DNA from: Agelas oroides
Taxonomy: Eukaryota > Porifera > Demospongiae > Agelasida > Agelasidae
Assembly: GCA_949130485.1 (NCBI GenBank)
Contig: OX422189.1
Span: 9,517,992 to 9,581,991 of the forward strand
Direction: 5' to 3'
Length of the DNA stretch: 64,000 nucleotides
Shown: positions 45,640 through 54,902 of the stretch, one piece after another
Layout of the letters: every line of letters begins with the position of its first letter
Numbering within the stretch: position 1 is the stretch's first letter
The notes under the pieces: model-generated
What the model saw: only the letters and a program-made list of their open reading frames with translations
What the model was told of the DNA's origin: nothing
Databases searched by the model: none
Translations under genes and position numbers: made by a program

Positions 45640-45960
45640 GGTTTGGGTGGGCATGTCTTTAATCCACTCCAGACCTAGCATGACCTCAGTGAATCATAGT
45701 GGGTCAGTTTCCAGGTCTGGAAGGTGTGGTGCTACTCAAGAGGCAAAATCAGACAGGTGAGAGGGCCGGGCACTTGGTAATGAAGTGAAAATGATCTTCA
45801 GGCTCAGAGTGGCAGAGTTTGCAAATTGAGTTGTTTGCTTGGATCATATGATACAGCTGGGGGTCACTTGGGTCTGCCGAATTGCCATAGAAAATGTATG
45901 GAGAGTGCTGACAGCGCAGCACAAAGCCAGCTGTAGTTTGTGATCAAGATGATGGATAAA
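45640..45960 (-). mobile_element. LINE C-terminal relic (CCHC knuckle)
   Basis: A minus-strand frame reads LRCQHSPYIFYGNSADPSDP and, further on, SICKLCHSEPEDHFHFITKC and PALSP before a TGA. The C-x2-C...H...C arrangement and PAL match the C-terminus of the larger LINE at 54903-58680 (CRLCSSDTVETEFHFVMLC). No reverse-transcriptase domain remains. Confidence 0.55.
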
Positions 45961-46412
45961 ATTCAGACTTTTGTGGCGGTTCTATTGAGGATTACCTTTG
46001 ACTGTGAACACCAGACAACTCAAGTGAGCCAAAAGCCATGATAAACCTAGCTTTGTGTGTACGTTATTAGAGGGGTAGGTGCAGGGGCCGGGGATGAAGC
46101 CAGTTCCCAGCTGCTGTACAAACAGCTCTTCAAATCTAACTAGTTACTGCTGGCATTAAAGTTTCTGTGTGGAGTCATCTGCAAGAAAAATTATTCCCCA
46201 CTGGAAGCTACTTTATAGAGGTCATTCTGTCTATGTAAGTACACTGATTTCCCTGATGAAACAGGCTTATCATCAGAGTGGACAGTGCAGCAGCCCATCC
46301 ATGAACAGGGTTGACAAAGACCACAGACCTGGGGACCACTTAGCGTATTGCAACCGGAAGTATTTGTATGTACTGTTTCAGGCACCATGATGCTTGTTCC
46401 AGCCTCTCTTGC

Positions 46413-46893
46413 TGTGCAAAAAAAAAGATTGGTTGTTTTAACCACTGAGTGGTTACCCTGGTTGCAGACAAGCTGAGGAGGCAGTGGTTATGAGAAGTTT
46501 ATTTTGCTAATTGCATAAGCAACCTGAGCCCAAATCATACCTTACAACTGACAACCCTCAGAACATCTGTGAGGGAGTCACTACAACTGCATTTCAAAAA
46601 TATGATGCTTTTGCGGTGACTCTCTCGCAGATGTTCAGTGCTTACTATATCTGCAAGATCATGGTTGTTATTGCATGCTCTTTGATACATGCAGGATGTT
46701 CAGTGGTTACTATATCTGCAAGATCATGGTTGTAAGATGGTCTGGGAAGCTTCCTTCCTTGTGGGCCACAAACATCACTACCTGGTAGTGACATTCACCA
46801 TTTAGTTTTCACAGTGTAACCACTGTCTCTTCAGCTTGTCTGCAACCAGGGTAACCACTCAGTGGTCAAAACAACCAATTTGTTTTTGCAGTG
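46413..46893. mobile_element. about 480-bp inverted-repeat element, copy 1
   Basis: The ends are about 65-bp inverted repeats containing TGGTTGTTTT, CCACTGAGTGGTTACCCTGG and TTGCAGACAAGC. The right end finishes GTTTTTGCAGTG. The interior has further self-complementary parts (GAACATCTGTGAGGGAGTCA) and a short internal duplication near 46630 and 46693. No coding content. The second copy is at 51387-51837. Confidence 0.7.
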
Positions 46894-47175
46894 TCTCGAA
46901 AAAACTGCATTTGCTTGGGATGGAAAATACCATTCAGTTTTATGAGAACATAAATTTACCTATGAAAGGTGCTCCACAAAGCATGCATGCTGGGGTTTAT
47001 GGAGAGTAGTGGAAACCGCTTCATGAGAGTAACTATGTCATGAACCAAGAGCAACAAACACTCAACAAACACTCTTCATGGAGCATATGTTCATATAGAA
47101 CTTCATTCTCTGAGTATTAACTATCTTTTAAGCATACTGGTTGAGTTTGGGAGTCCTACACTGCAAAAACTACGT

Positions 47176-47325
47176 CATAGGCGTAGGAACCAGGGGGGCA
47201 CCGGGGGCATGTGCCCCCCAAGTTCACATAAATTGTTATATAAATTGCTCACTACTCTATGTATAGTTTCAAACTGTCCCCCCCCCCCCCCCCCCCCCAA
47301 TCAAAAAGTCTTTCCTACGCCACTG
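47176..47325 (+). mobile_element. hAT-like MITE with GGCGTAGGAA ends, copy 1, nested
   Basis: A 150-bp element with GGCGTAGGAA / TTCCTACGCC ends and a long C run (47278-47298) is flanked by TACGT on both sides. To its left stands CACTGCAAAAAC and to its right TGGTTGTTTTGACTACAC, so it appears inserted into a fragment of the 46413-type element. CAGTGGCGTAGG ends are common in hAT-type MITEs. Confidence 0.6.
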
Positions 47326-47551
47326 TACGTGGTTGTTTTGACTACACTCATGTGGTTACCTGAATTGCAGATGTCTGGGTATATGTAGGTAGGAGTTAGA
47401 TCTCAAACTGTATTGGATTTTACATTTCATACAAACTGTGAAGTCTTTCATCTAGATCAGTGTACCGGCTCAACTACCGTGGAGTCCCATTTATAGATGA
47501 ACAATTGTATGAATCTCAATTTCATAGTAGGTTAACCTATTATCTTACAGC

Positions 47552-48210
47552 CCGTTTACACTAGGCATTAGAACGGTTCCAGAACCGTTCTAATGCCTAG
47601 TGTAAACACACACGGAACCGTTCTAAACTGATCCGTTCCGCGCAGAACCGTACTACCTCAGGTAGGTGGTCTGTACCGGTCCAGAACGGTTCCTAGTGCT
47701 AGTGTAAACAAAACCGCTCAAGTGGAACGGTATTAAGCATGTGGTGTGCACCTTAATTGTCCTTGACTCTTGCAGTTAGAAAAACTGTGAATATAGCCAT
47801 AGCAACAACCATCAGCTGGTGTTGATAGGAATTGCAAACTAGAGAGACACGGAGGTGAAAAATTTAATAGAGCTATGAGGGGAGGATGGTATACAACAAC
47901 AGCAGCTGGAAGGGGCAAAGAGAAACCGAAACCTGTATATGAGAAAGTATAGCTAGAGAGCTATAAAACATAGACAGTGACTAGACAGCTGAGCAGTGCA
48001 TAGCAAAGATGAAACACTGAAACTTGACTACAGAAAAGTGAAAGATAAACACAACTAAACGAGAGAATAGGAGCAACTGCAAATTTGCAGGCTCATGGCC
48101 AAAATTAGTGCCTTTAAACACAAAGCACACCCGTAGACATGCTGTAAACAATATACTAATCAAGTATCAGGTGTGGTAGACACACCTGATATGGTGGCTA
48201 GTGTAAACGG
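47552..48210. mobile_element. element with CCGTTTACACTAG inverted ends
   Basis: Perfect 13-bp ends CCGTTTACACTAG / CTAGTGTAAACGG bound about 660 bp. The left part holds a perfect 54-bp palindrome and several GAACCGTTCT motifs; near the right end (48164-48190) is a hairpin ATCAGGTGTG / CACACCTGAT. No transposase is encoded. Confidence 0.5.
47554..47607. repeat. perfect 54-bp palindrome
   Basis: Two 26-base arms (GTTTACACTAGGCATTAG then AACGGTTC) are exactly complementary around a 2-base centre. Such long perfect palindromes are unstable and imply recent origin or constraint. Confidence 0.9.
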
Positions 48211-48475
48211 AGGTGGAACCGTTCTTAAGAACCAATGTTCAATGTCATATCAATGACCATTCAGCCAGAAGGCTGCTCTTCCATGGCCATATATACATAC
48301 ACGTACACATGTAGAACACAAAACAAAAAATAAAATAAAAGAAATGTAACCATTTATACGTACATATATACATACATACATTTACACGTGTAGAATAGAA
48401 TACGGAAAAAATAAAAAATAAAAAATGAAGACATGTAAACAACAAGTGACAGCAATGGCAAATGAAGCAGACTGC

Positions 48476-48860
48476 TTAAAATGAGGGGTCAAGGAAATGT
48501 CTCTTACAACTTATTTTGAATGCATCCAAGTTAGATAGAATTCGCATGGATTCAGGCAATGAATTCCATATTAAAGTGCCTTGATAGACAAACGACTTTT
48601 TCAGATAGTTGGTTCTGGGCCTAGGTATGTAAAGTCCATTACTTTGCCTAGTGTACCTTTGGTGTATCTTTGAAGTGGGAACAAATAGGCCCCCAAGATA
48701 CGGAGGGGCATATCCCTTGAGACATCTGTAATGATGTCCAGATTGCAGTGTGACAGATCCTCCTCTGCCATTCCGTGAACCAGTTTGTAACTGTTCCATG
48801 CTAATGTGAACAGGCTGTTAGTGGCAAGGAATTCAAAACAATACTCCTGCATTCTACACT
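48476..48860 (-). mobile_element. LINE C-terminal relic (WNSLPES type)
   Basis: Minus-strand frames encode YKLVHGMAEEDLSHC, then after a shift YIPRPRTNYLKKSFVYQGT and LIWNSLPESMRILSNLDAFK. LWNSLP..I....SL..FK is the usual C-terminus of Jockey/CR1-like reverse transcriptases. The piece is 5'-truncated and followed by an AT-rich tail (about 48300-48430). Confidence 0.6.
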
Positions 48861-48865
48861 CGATA

Positions 48866-49595
48866 TACCGTAAACTCTGGTTGTTAGGCGCACCTTGCTA
48901 TTAGGCGCATATTATTTATTAGGCGCATATTATTTATTAGGCGCATGCTTCCTTCCTGATACACGGCATCATTTATTAAGCGCATGTGCATTAAATAGAG
49001 TGTACGATGGCGGCGAGATATCGAGTGAAAACCATGGCATCAAGAACACGCAGCACACATGGACGGTCATCCTGAAGTCAACCAAAGGAGAGATACACAG
49101 GCTCTTTCTGCTTCTGACAAACATCCTTCGCGCCTTACGAGACTACTAGCTACTGTACTACAATATAGTCCAGTGGCGTAGGAAAGACTTTTTGATTGGG
49201 GGGGGGCACAGTTTGAAACTACACATAGAGTAGTGAGCAATTTATATAACAATTTATGAAAACTTGGGGGGGGGCACATGCCCCCGGTGCCCCCCTGGTT
49301 CCTACACCTATGTAGTAAAAAAAATTTCCCGCCGTACGACGCGTGAAGCCCTGCATCCTTGAATATACAATGGCTGCGAATCACGGTCTCTTTGAGGAGG
49401 ATGGAGTCCTCTGATTTTACGTCGATAGTCGCCAGGTGAACACGTCTAGTAACGATCTACTGCATCATAACGCTAAGCCGCCTCGGGCGTGGCTTTCATT
49501 CCATCCCTTATTTAGCGCATATCCTCTATTAGGCGCATATTTGCTTACCACTTACACTTATAAGCGTATACGCTTATTAACCAGAGTCTGCATTA
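48866..49595. mobile_element. element with TAGGCGCAT repeats and ACTCTGGTT ends
   Basis: Near-complementary ends (ACTCTGGTTGTTAGGCGC at left, AACCAGAGT at right) and several TATTAGGCGCATAT repeats on both sides suggest a non-autonomous DNA element. It is interrupted by the MITE at 49171-49312. Confidence 0.45.
49171..49312 (-). mobile_element. hAT-like MITE with CAGTGGCGTAGG end, copy 2
   Basis: This is the inverse-orientation copy of 47176-47325. It starts CAGTGGCGTAGGAA and ends TTCCTACACCTATG, with G-rich instead of C-rich stretches. Flanks TAGTC and TAGTA could be an imperfect target duplication. Confidence 0.65.
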
Positions 49596-49720
49596 CTGAA
49601 GCTAGCGCTAGACCTACCACAATTACCCTAGCTGTTTAGTATTGCATTACCGAAGCTTCTAGGAGACCTGCCACGAATTCCCTAATTTACAATTGCATTA
49701 CCAGAGCTTGTGAGTGTTTG
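49587..49720 (+). repeat. degenerate tandem repeat (GCATTACYGAAGCT)
   Basis: Three diverged copies of about 50-60 bp share TGCATTAC(C/T)GAAGCT and AGACCT(A/G)CCAC. Confidence 0.5.
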
Positions 49721-50387
49721 TCACTTGCAACGTTTCAAGTGCATGGCCTACCAAGTATTACATGGTATAGAGAGTAGTTACAGTCCATGTGCAGCTCATA
49801 CAATGTACTAACTATATATAGTGGTAATGAAACATAATTTGTGGGGCAAGCCTGACCAAATAATTAGTGGCTGGTGAGTGCAAGGAACATACTATGCTAT
49901 GAAGTTGAAAACACTCAAGAGAATATAATATCATGTCTGTAATGTATTCAGACTTCCAGAGGCCATGCAAAGAGCAACATGCAAGTGTCCATGATTCGAT
50001 GTCAACATCACATTAACATTTACATGCAGTCAAACTTCTATCAAGATGAAACTGACATTCATACTTTTAGATACAAGTGGAGTCACTCTCAGTCCATGCA
50101 GTTTGGCATAAACCACCATCAGTATACTTTCAGTATGAACTTGGGTCAGTCAGGCCCATGAAACAACAAATTAGTTGAAAGCCGACCAAAAAATTAATAC
50201 AAGATTACTTATCTATCACAAAAAGTGGCAAAGTAAAGGCTCAGATTTCTCCTAATTAGTATATGCTGGTAATACATGTATGCAACACACACCTTACATT
50301 ACATACTGAAGCCTAGCGGCGGGGATGATTCAATTACGATTTGGAAGTTCAATTATTCTGTCCGTACAGTTCAGTCTCAACGTTTCA
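49720..50387. other. spacer downstream of the lectin gene
   Basis: I see no gene or clear element in this stretch. Confidence 0.3.
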
Positions 50388-51266
50388 TCACACGTAGAAC
50401 GCTCCTAGAGCGTCCAGCAGATTTCCAGCGCGACCGAAAAAGCCCACAATTTTTTCATTCACATCAAAGGGCGTCTTCCCCGTCTTCCCGTACGGCCCGT
50501 AGGTGCCTGTGCTGCCATCGCTCTTCTTCGTGATGAAAGTCAATTGGTCAACCAGTGTGTTGTTCGTCTTTCCACTCATCTGCACGATCACTTCTCCATC
50601 GGCGAACTGGACAGTAGAAGGGCTGCCTCCCGTACCGCCGTGGTTTTCACCGCTATAGCTCCCGCCGCCAAGCAGTTCGTATTCAGCTTGGATACCATCC
50701 ACTTGGTTCCCATGGCGTATGGAGAACCCCTTGACGCGGATTATAGGCGGTATATGAGTCTCGATGGGATCCGCAAAAGTATTTCCACCAGTGCCACCAA
50801 ACTGAGGGCTTTTCTTGACGGGGTCCAGGTAATACATACCGAGTCCGTCCAGCAGATTACCTGCGCGGCCGAAGAATCCTACGACATATCCATCCACGGA
50901 GAAAGAGGTTTGGCCAGTTTTCCCGTAGGGGCCGTACAGCTTTGTCGCGCCAGTTTCTGTCTGCGTGACGAAGGTCACTTGGTCCACGAGAACTCCGTTG
51001 GTCTTTCCCTCGACTCGGACGATGGATTCATTCTCTGCCAGGGTAAACGAGCTCTCAGAGCCACCGGAGCCGCCATGCTTTTCAGCGGTGTAAGAACTGC
51101 TGTCGGCTAACAGGTAGGTCACCAGAATACTGTCCACTTGGTTGCCGTGTCGGATCTTGATAGAGCGGACTCCCACGATCGGAGGTGAATGAGAGAGCAC
51201 ACCGTCGTCCCATGGAGATCCGCCGTTCCCTCCGAAGATATTGCTCTTCTGGATTTGCCGAGCCAT
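50388..51266 (-). CDS. tandem jacalin-domain lectin
   Basis: A single open frame of 292 codons has no visible intron. Two jacalin-like domains follow one another: residues about 11-147 (FGGNGGSPWDDG, IKIRHGNQVDSI, VEGKTNGVLVDQVTFVT, VVGFFGRAGNLLDGLG) and about 156-292 (FGGTGGNTFADP, FSIRHGNQVDGI, MSGKTNNTLVDQLTFIT, IVGFFGRAGNLLDALG). The domain is a beta-prism that binds mannose- or galactose-type glycans; GG near the start and GFFGRAG.LLD are typical. There is no signal peptide, so it is cytosolic or secreted by an unconventional route. The third-codon GC is higher than in the surroundings. A TATA box stands about 50 bp before the ATG. Other jacalin-fold proteins (zymogen-granule type) are the closest alternative. 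Confidence 0.9.
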   Translation of the reverse strand: MARQIQKSNIFGGNGGSPWDDGVLSHSPPIVGVRSIKIRHGNQVDSILVTYLLADSSSYTAEKHGGSGGSESSFTLAENESIVRVEGKTNGVLVDQVTFVTQTETGATKLYGPYGKTGQTSFSVDGYVVGFFGRAGNLLDGLGMYYLDPVKKSPQFGGTGGNTFADPIETHIPPIIRVKGFSIRHGNQVDGIQAEYELLGGGSYSGENHGGTGGSPSTVQFADGEVIVQMSGKTNNTLVDQLTFITKKSDGSTGTYGPYGKTGKTPFDVNEKIVGFFGRAGNLLDALGAFYV

Positions 51267-51312
51267 CGTGTTTCGCGCTGTGCATAAGATGACTGTGCGT
51301 GCATGTGCCTCG

Positions 51313-51322
51313 CTTATATATC
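51313..51322 (-). promoter_or_regulatory. TATA box of the jacalin lectin gene
   Basis: On the minus strand GATATATAAG lies 47-56 bp upstream of the start codon (51266), leaving room for a leader of about 20 bases. Confidence 0.55.
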
Positions 51323-51386
51323 ATGCAGATCACTTGCGTCGCGTGTGGTTTGGTACATATTCTGGTACATAGAGTTTTCATACCTA

Positions 51387-51837
51387 CAGTGCAAAAACAC
51401 CCGATGTTTTAACCGCAGAGTGGTTACCCTGGTTGCAGACAAACTGGTGGTTATGAGAGTTTACTTTGGTATTGAAGACTAATTGCATAAGGCCGGCAAC
51501 CCAAGAGGCAGCTGCCCAGTTCATCTTACAACCACAATACACTGACAACCCTCAGAACATCTGTGAAGGAGTCATTACAAATGCACTTGCAGTGCGTAAG
51601 GAACTTTCATACTCTTAATGCAAGCAGGTGATTCCCTCACAGATGTTCTGAGGGTTGTCAGTGAATTGTGAGATGAACTGGGCAGCTGCGTCTTGGGTTG
51701 CCTTATGCAATTACCGGTAGTCATCAATACGGTAGTCATCAATACCAAAGCAAACCTCTCATCACCACTGTCTCTCCAGTAGTCTGCAACCAGGGTAACC
51801 ACTCTGTGGTTAAAACAACCAACTTGTTTTTGCAGTG
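51387..51837. mobile_element. about 450-bp inverted-repeat element, copy 2
   Basis: The ends are long inverted repeats (GCAAAAACA, TTTTAACC, GAGTGGTTACCCTGGTTGCA). The interior repeats the CTGACAACCCTCAGAACATC motif in inverted form. Same family as 46413-46893. It lies just upstream of the lectin promoter. Confidence 0.7.
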
Positions 51838-52128
51838 AATTAACCACTCTGTGGTTATAAAGCCACCAACAATTTAAGGCTTTTGAGTGCCTGTCACTTT
51901 CAGGTGGCCTACCAAGCATTATACCGTTACATGCATGCATATGGAAGAGTTACTAGCTCTAGTGACTACAGAGGCATTGTTCAATGTACGGCCTGTAAGT
52001 CTTTCCATTGCTCAATTTCAATAGAGCTTGAGTCATGTTACTTAAAGATTAATAAATTGGGACAGTGTTTCTTAAAACCTTACTTTCCGTGTTGCCAAAA
52101 CAACCACCTAGCAACGAACTATAAATCT

Positions 52129-52245
52129 GTTAAATCACCCTCCCACTCGGGATGTTGCGGTTTATAAGCCCTCCCCCTCGGGCGCTACGTGCCCTTGGGT
52201 GTCGGGCTTATAAACCAGCAACATCACTCGTGAGGGTGATTTAAC
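52129..52245. repeat. 117-bp long hairpin
   Basis: Arms of about 42 bases (GTTAAATCACCCTC ... GGTTTATAAGCCC and complement) match with few mismatches around a GC-rich loop containing GGGCGCTACGTGCCC, itself partly self-complementary. It may be a foldback element. Confidence 0.7.
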
Positions 52246-52736
52246 TAATACTAAAGACCTTTTAGTACCTATGGCCTTTTTAAATTGTAGTTAATCAAAC
52301 TATAACTAAACAAAAATTTCTGGCCAAACTGGAAACTAGAACTAAACCATCCAAGAAGAAACCTTAACTATACTAAAAACAAAAAAGCACCTTTTTCCAC
52401 TGATAACTATAACTAAATACCTTTTAGTAAGAGGTTTTAGAGATTTAAAGTATAACTAAATAAAATAATTGTAGAAGTGGGAAACTATAACTAAACTAAA
52501 CCAAAACTATTTTTGAATTCTAAAAATTGACCATTTATAACTAAACTAAAAGCATAAACCTTTACTAAAACAACACTAGTCAGTCTGCATAATTATTGAA
52601 AATTGCCTTTTCGGGTAGCACTTGGTAGTGCATGTGTACATTGCAACATTTTAGTGCATACATCATTACTCTTGTACCCAGGACTGGTTTATGGTATAGA
52701 AATGAGACATGATTGCTTTATGCATTCAGACATCTC
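52246..52736. other. AT-rich spacer with ACTATAACTAAA repeats
   Basis: From about 52290 to 52570 the motif ACTATAACTAAA recurs irregularly with TTTTAGTA. No gene. Confidence 0.4.
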
Positions 52737-52925
52737 TTTGCTCTAGCGCCCTCCCATCCCTGAGACATGTGACCCTCATTTAGCAAAGCTGATGACACAG
52801 TGCTGGCAGGATGATCCAAAAGTATGTATATGGTGTCAAGTTATTGCTTTGTGGCTCAAACTATAGTGACACTTTCTACTGCAGGATTTGAGGAGATCTT
52901 GAAGATTCTAAAAGACAAGTGTTAA
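52737..52925 (+). pseudogene. kinase C-lobe relic
   Basis: One piece reads RPPIPETCDPHLAKLMTQCW, then QDDPK before GTATGT, and after a CAG at about 52884 a second piece reads FEEILKILKDKC and TAA. This is the usual end of a TK/TKL kinase domain (P...CWQ.DP..RP.FEEIL). The two pieces do not join in phase and the usual RP between them is missing, so it is probably a dead remnant. Confidence 0.55.
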
Positions 52926-53383
52926 TAACTGCAACTAGTTTGTAGTTAGTCTTGCTGATAGCATACTGTGCGTAAAATTTTGATGCACACCCTTTTGTTT
53001 TATACTTTGTCAATAATTATGAGAGTATGTTGTGTGTATTGTAGCATCTTCATCTCAGAATGTATTGATTGGAAATTTACCTTGAATACAACTAGTCACA
53101 CAAAGACATTGGGATGCAAATGACATTGCAAAAACAAAAATCTTTATCTTTATTCATTTTTCAGTTGCCACTGCAACCATGCAGTTCTGTAATAGAAACC
53201 AGTAACTAAAACAACACTAGAATTTGTATGTATTGTATATGCACATGTGCATACAACTGTAGCCATGTTCCAAAACCTGAATTTCCCACCTCCACTTCTT
53301 GAGTCTTGAAAGTTTCAAGTGATCAAAAAGGTCTGGGAATGAGATTATGCTACAGAAGACATTATAATATTGCATGCATGATG
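52926..53383. other. spacer
   Basis: I see no gene or defined element here. Confidence 0.3.
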
Positions 53384-53496
53384 CAGATTGATAGGTGCAT
53401 GTGTGAAGCATACATATCAGTAAAGTATGGAGATACCGGCGCCCTCCTGTATGTCATAAAATGTATTCATGGTTCACACATGCACCTATCAATCTG
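53384..53496. mobile_element. 113-bp element with perfect 24-bp inverted ends
   Basis: The left arm (CAGATTGATAGG then TGCATGTGTGAA) is exactly complementary to the right arm. The 65-bp centre is unique in the window. It is probably a small MITE or a hairpin RNA template. Confidence 0.7.
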
Positions 53497-53612
53497 TATA
53501 CCCGAAGGTAGGTAGGTCGCCGAACAAAACTTTCTGAAGAACATACCAAAACTGTACAATAGAAGTGACTGAAAGCACAGAAATGAGGCAAGTTATTAGT
53601 TGCGGCATTTCA

Positions 53613-53902
53613 TTAATAAAGCTTGTCTCTTCTGGCCAGCTGTTCCTCTCCTACTTGTCTAGTTGCAAGAGCAGTTAAGACTGTAGTCCATGTGCAGCGT
53701 TCAAGTGCATGGCTCGACCAGTGATTAAATACTTCACGATATGATGTCATTGTGCTTGAGAGTCTGATCGTTTCACTCTTGATACGTTCCATGTGGTCTC
53801 TTTCAATCCTCAGTGCATACCCAACTTCTTCCCACTTTGCTGGAATAGCAGCTGCAATTTTTCCCATAAGGTCAATTAACTCTGGCTTGCTGTTCAAAAT
53901 CC
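53613..53902 (-). CDS. death-domain exon (complete domain), with upstream exon
   Basis: After the minus-strand acceptor GTTGTAG the frame encodes ILNSKPELIDLMGKIAAAIP, WEEVGYALRIERDHMERI, YREVFNHW, CTWTTVLTALA, VGEEQLARR and a stop, covering all six helices of a death domain. The array copies stop at helix 4 or are broken, so this is the best-preserved member. A 39-nt exon at 53968-54006 (GAYGTVVPDVGDE, phase 1 at both ends) fits in front. A 154-nt block at 54298-54451 also fits by phase but ends in TGA and TAA. Death domains assemble signalling complexes by homotypic binding. The upstream part of the gene seems disturbed by the LINE at 54903-58680. Confidence 0.7.
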
Positions 53903-53967
53903 CTACAACAGCAATAATGATGATCATACTATGACATTAATACAGGCAAACCTGTGTAATTGCTCAC

Positions 53968-54006
53968 CTTCGTCTCCTACATCTGGCACGACAGTACCAT
54001 ATGCAC
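53968..54006 (-). CDS. small exon upstream of the death-domain exon
   Basis: The 39 bases between acceptor CATTTTAG and donor GTGAGC encode GAYGTVVPDVGDE, and both phases fit the death-domain exon. No domain is assigned to it. Confidence 0.45.
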
Positions 54007-54297
54007 CTAAAATGTACAGTAAAGAGAAATACAACACTCATGAAGACATGGGCGCATCGAGCCGCCGAAGGTGGCGAGAGGGCATGCAACTTCCCATAGT
54101 CTATGTATAGACAGCAGGCATAGTGCTAAGTGTTATTAAAAATAACGTTTCCGGTTAGCATGTGGAAAACCCGTGTATGATAAGATTACTGATGTTCAAC
54201 GGAAAGCTTTCTTGAAGCAAGACTGAACTTTTGATCTATGGTAGATGAAAACAATTTAAACTTTGTCAGGTTGTTAAAATCCTCTTAGGTGGCTTAC

Positions 54298-54451
54298 CTT
54301 ACATGGGGAAGCATCAACTTCTATGGCCCTGACGCTCTGCTTCATGGAATGGAATGTCAAGTTGAACAGTATCTCCACAGAAACAGAAGCCAACTGGTGT
54401 ACTTGGATGTAACTCCTCATCAAAGTCACGGTTACGATATTTTCTCAAAGC
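54298..54451 (-). pseudogene. candidate exon further upstream (stops at its end)
   Basis: Between acceptor ACTGCAG and donor GTAAGC one frame reads ALRKYRNRDFDEELHPSTPV, then GFCFCGDTVQLDIPFHEAE and RQGHRS before TGA. Length 154 fits the phase of the next exon, but the in-frame stops argue for a decayed exon. Domain not recognised. Confidence 0.35.
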
Positions 54452-54902
54452 CTGCAGTACAGATATGATGTGTAAGGGGTACAAATATGTGCAGTAGAAC
54501 AGCTATATACATTGTGCAATAGCTACACCAGGAACTCAACACTATCATTAAGTCAAAAATTATCCATGTTGTACAATAGAATGTAACAGATTAACAGGTT
54601 AAGTAGCCAATAATTATGGAACATGGAATGCATGTATGCACCAGTTATGTCTTGTGCTTATAATTTGAGTCATAATTATAGACTCAAAATGCCCCATTGT
54701 ATTTGCATATGAAGTGTTCTTCACAATGAACATTGCCTTCCTTGGTCTGCATACATCGTGGGGTAATAGCTATGTACTCTGCATGAGGTAGAAACAACAG
54801 TCAGTAAATTTGGACTGAAACTCACCTAACTCAGGAGGGGGGCAGAAACGAAAGGTATTTGCAATCACTCTTGAACAAGATTCTTTACAAGTGCAGCTAT
54901 AT

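Noticed and set aside
48895-49149. 84-codon frame with LLGAYYLLGAYYLLGA
   Set aside because: Translation of the TAGGCGCATATTATT repeats of a non-coding element.
50544-51110. 188-codon plus-strand frame
   Set aside because: Antisense shadow of the jacalin lectin gene.
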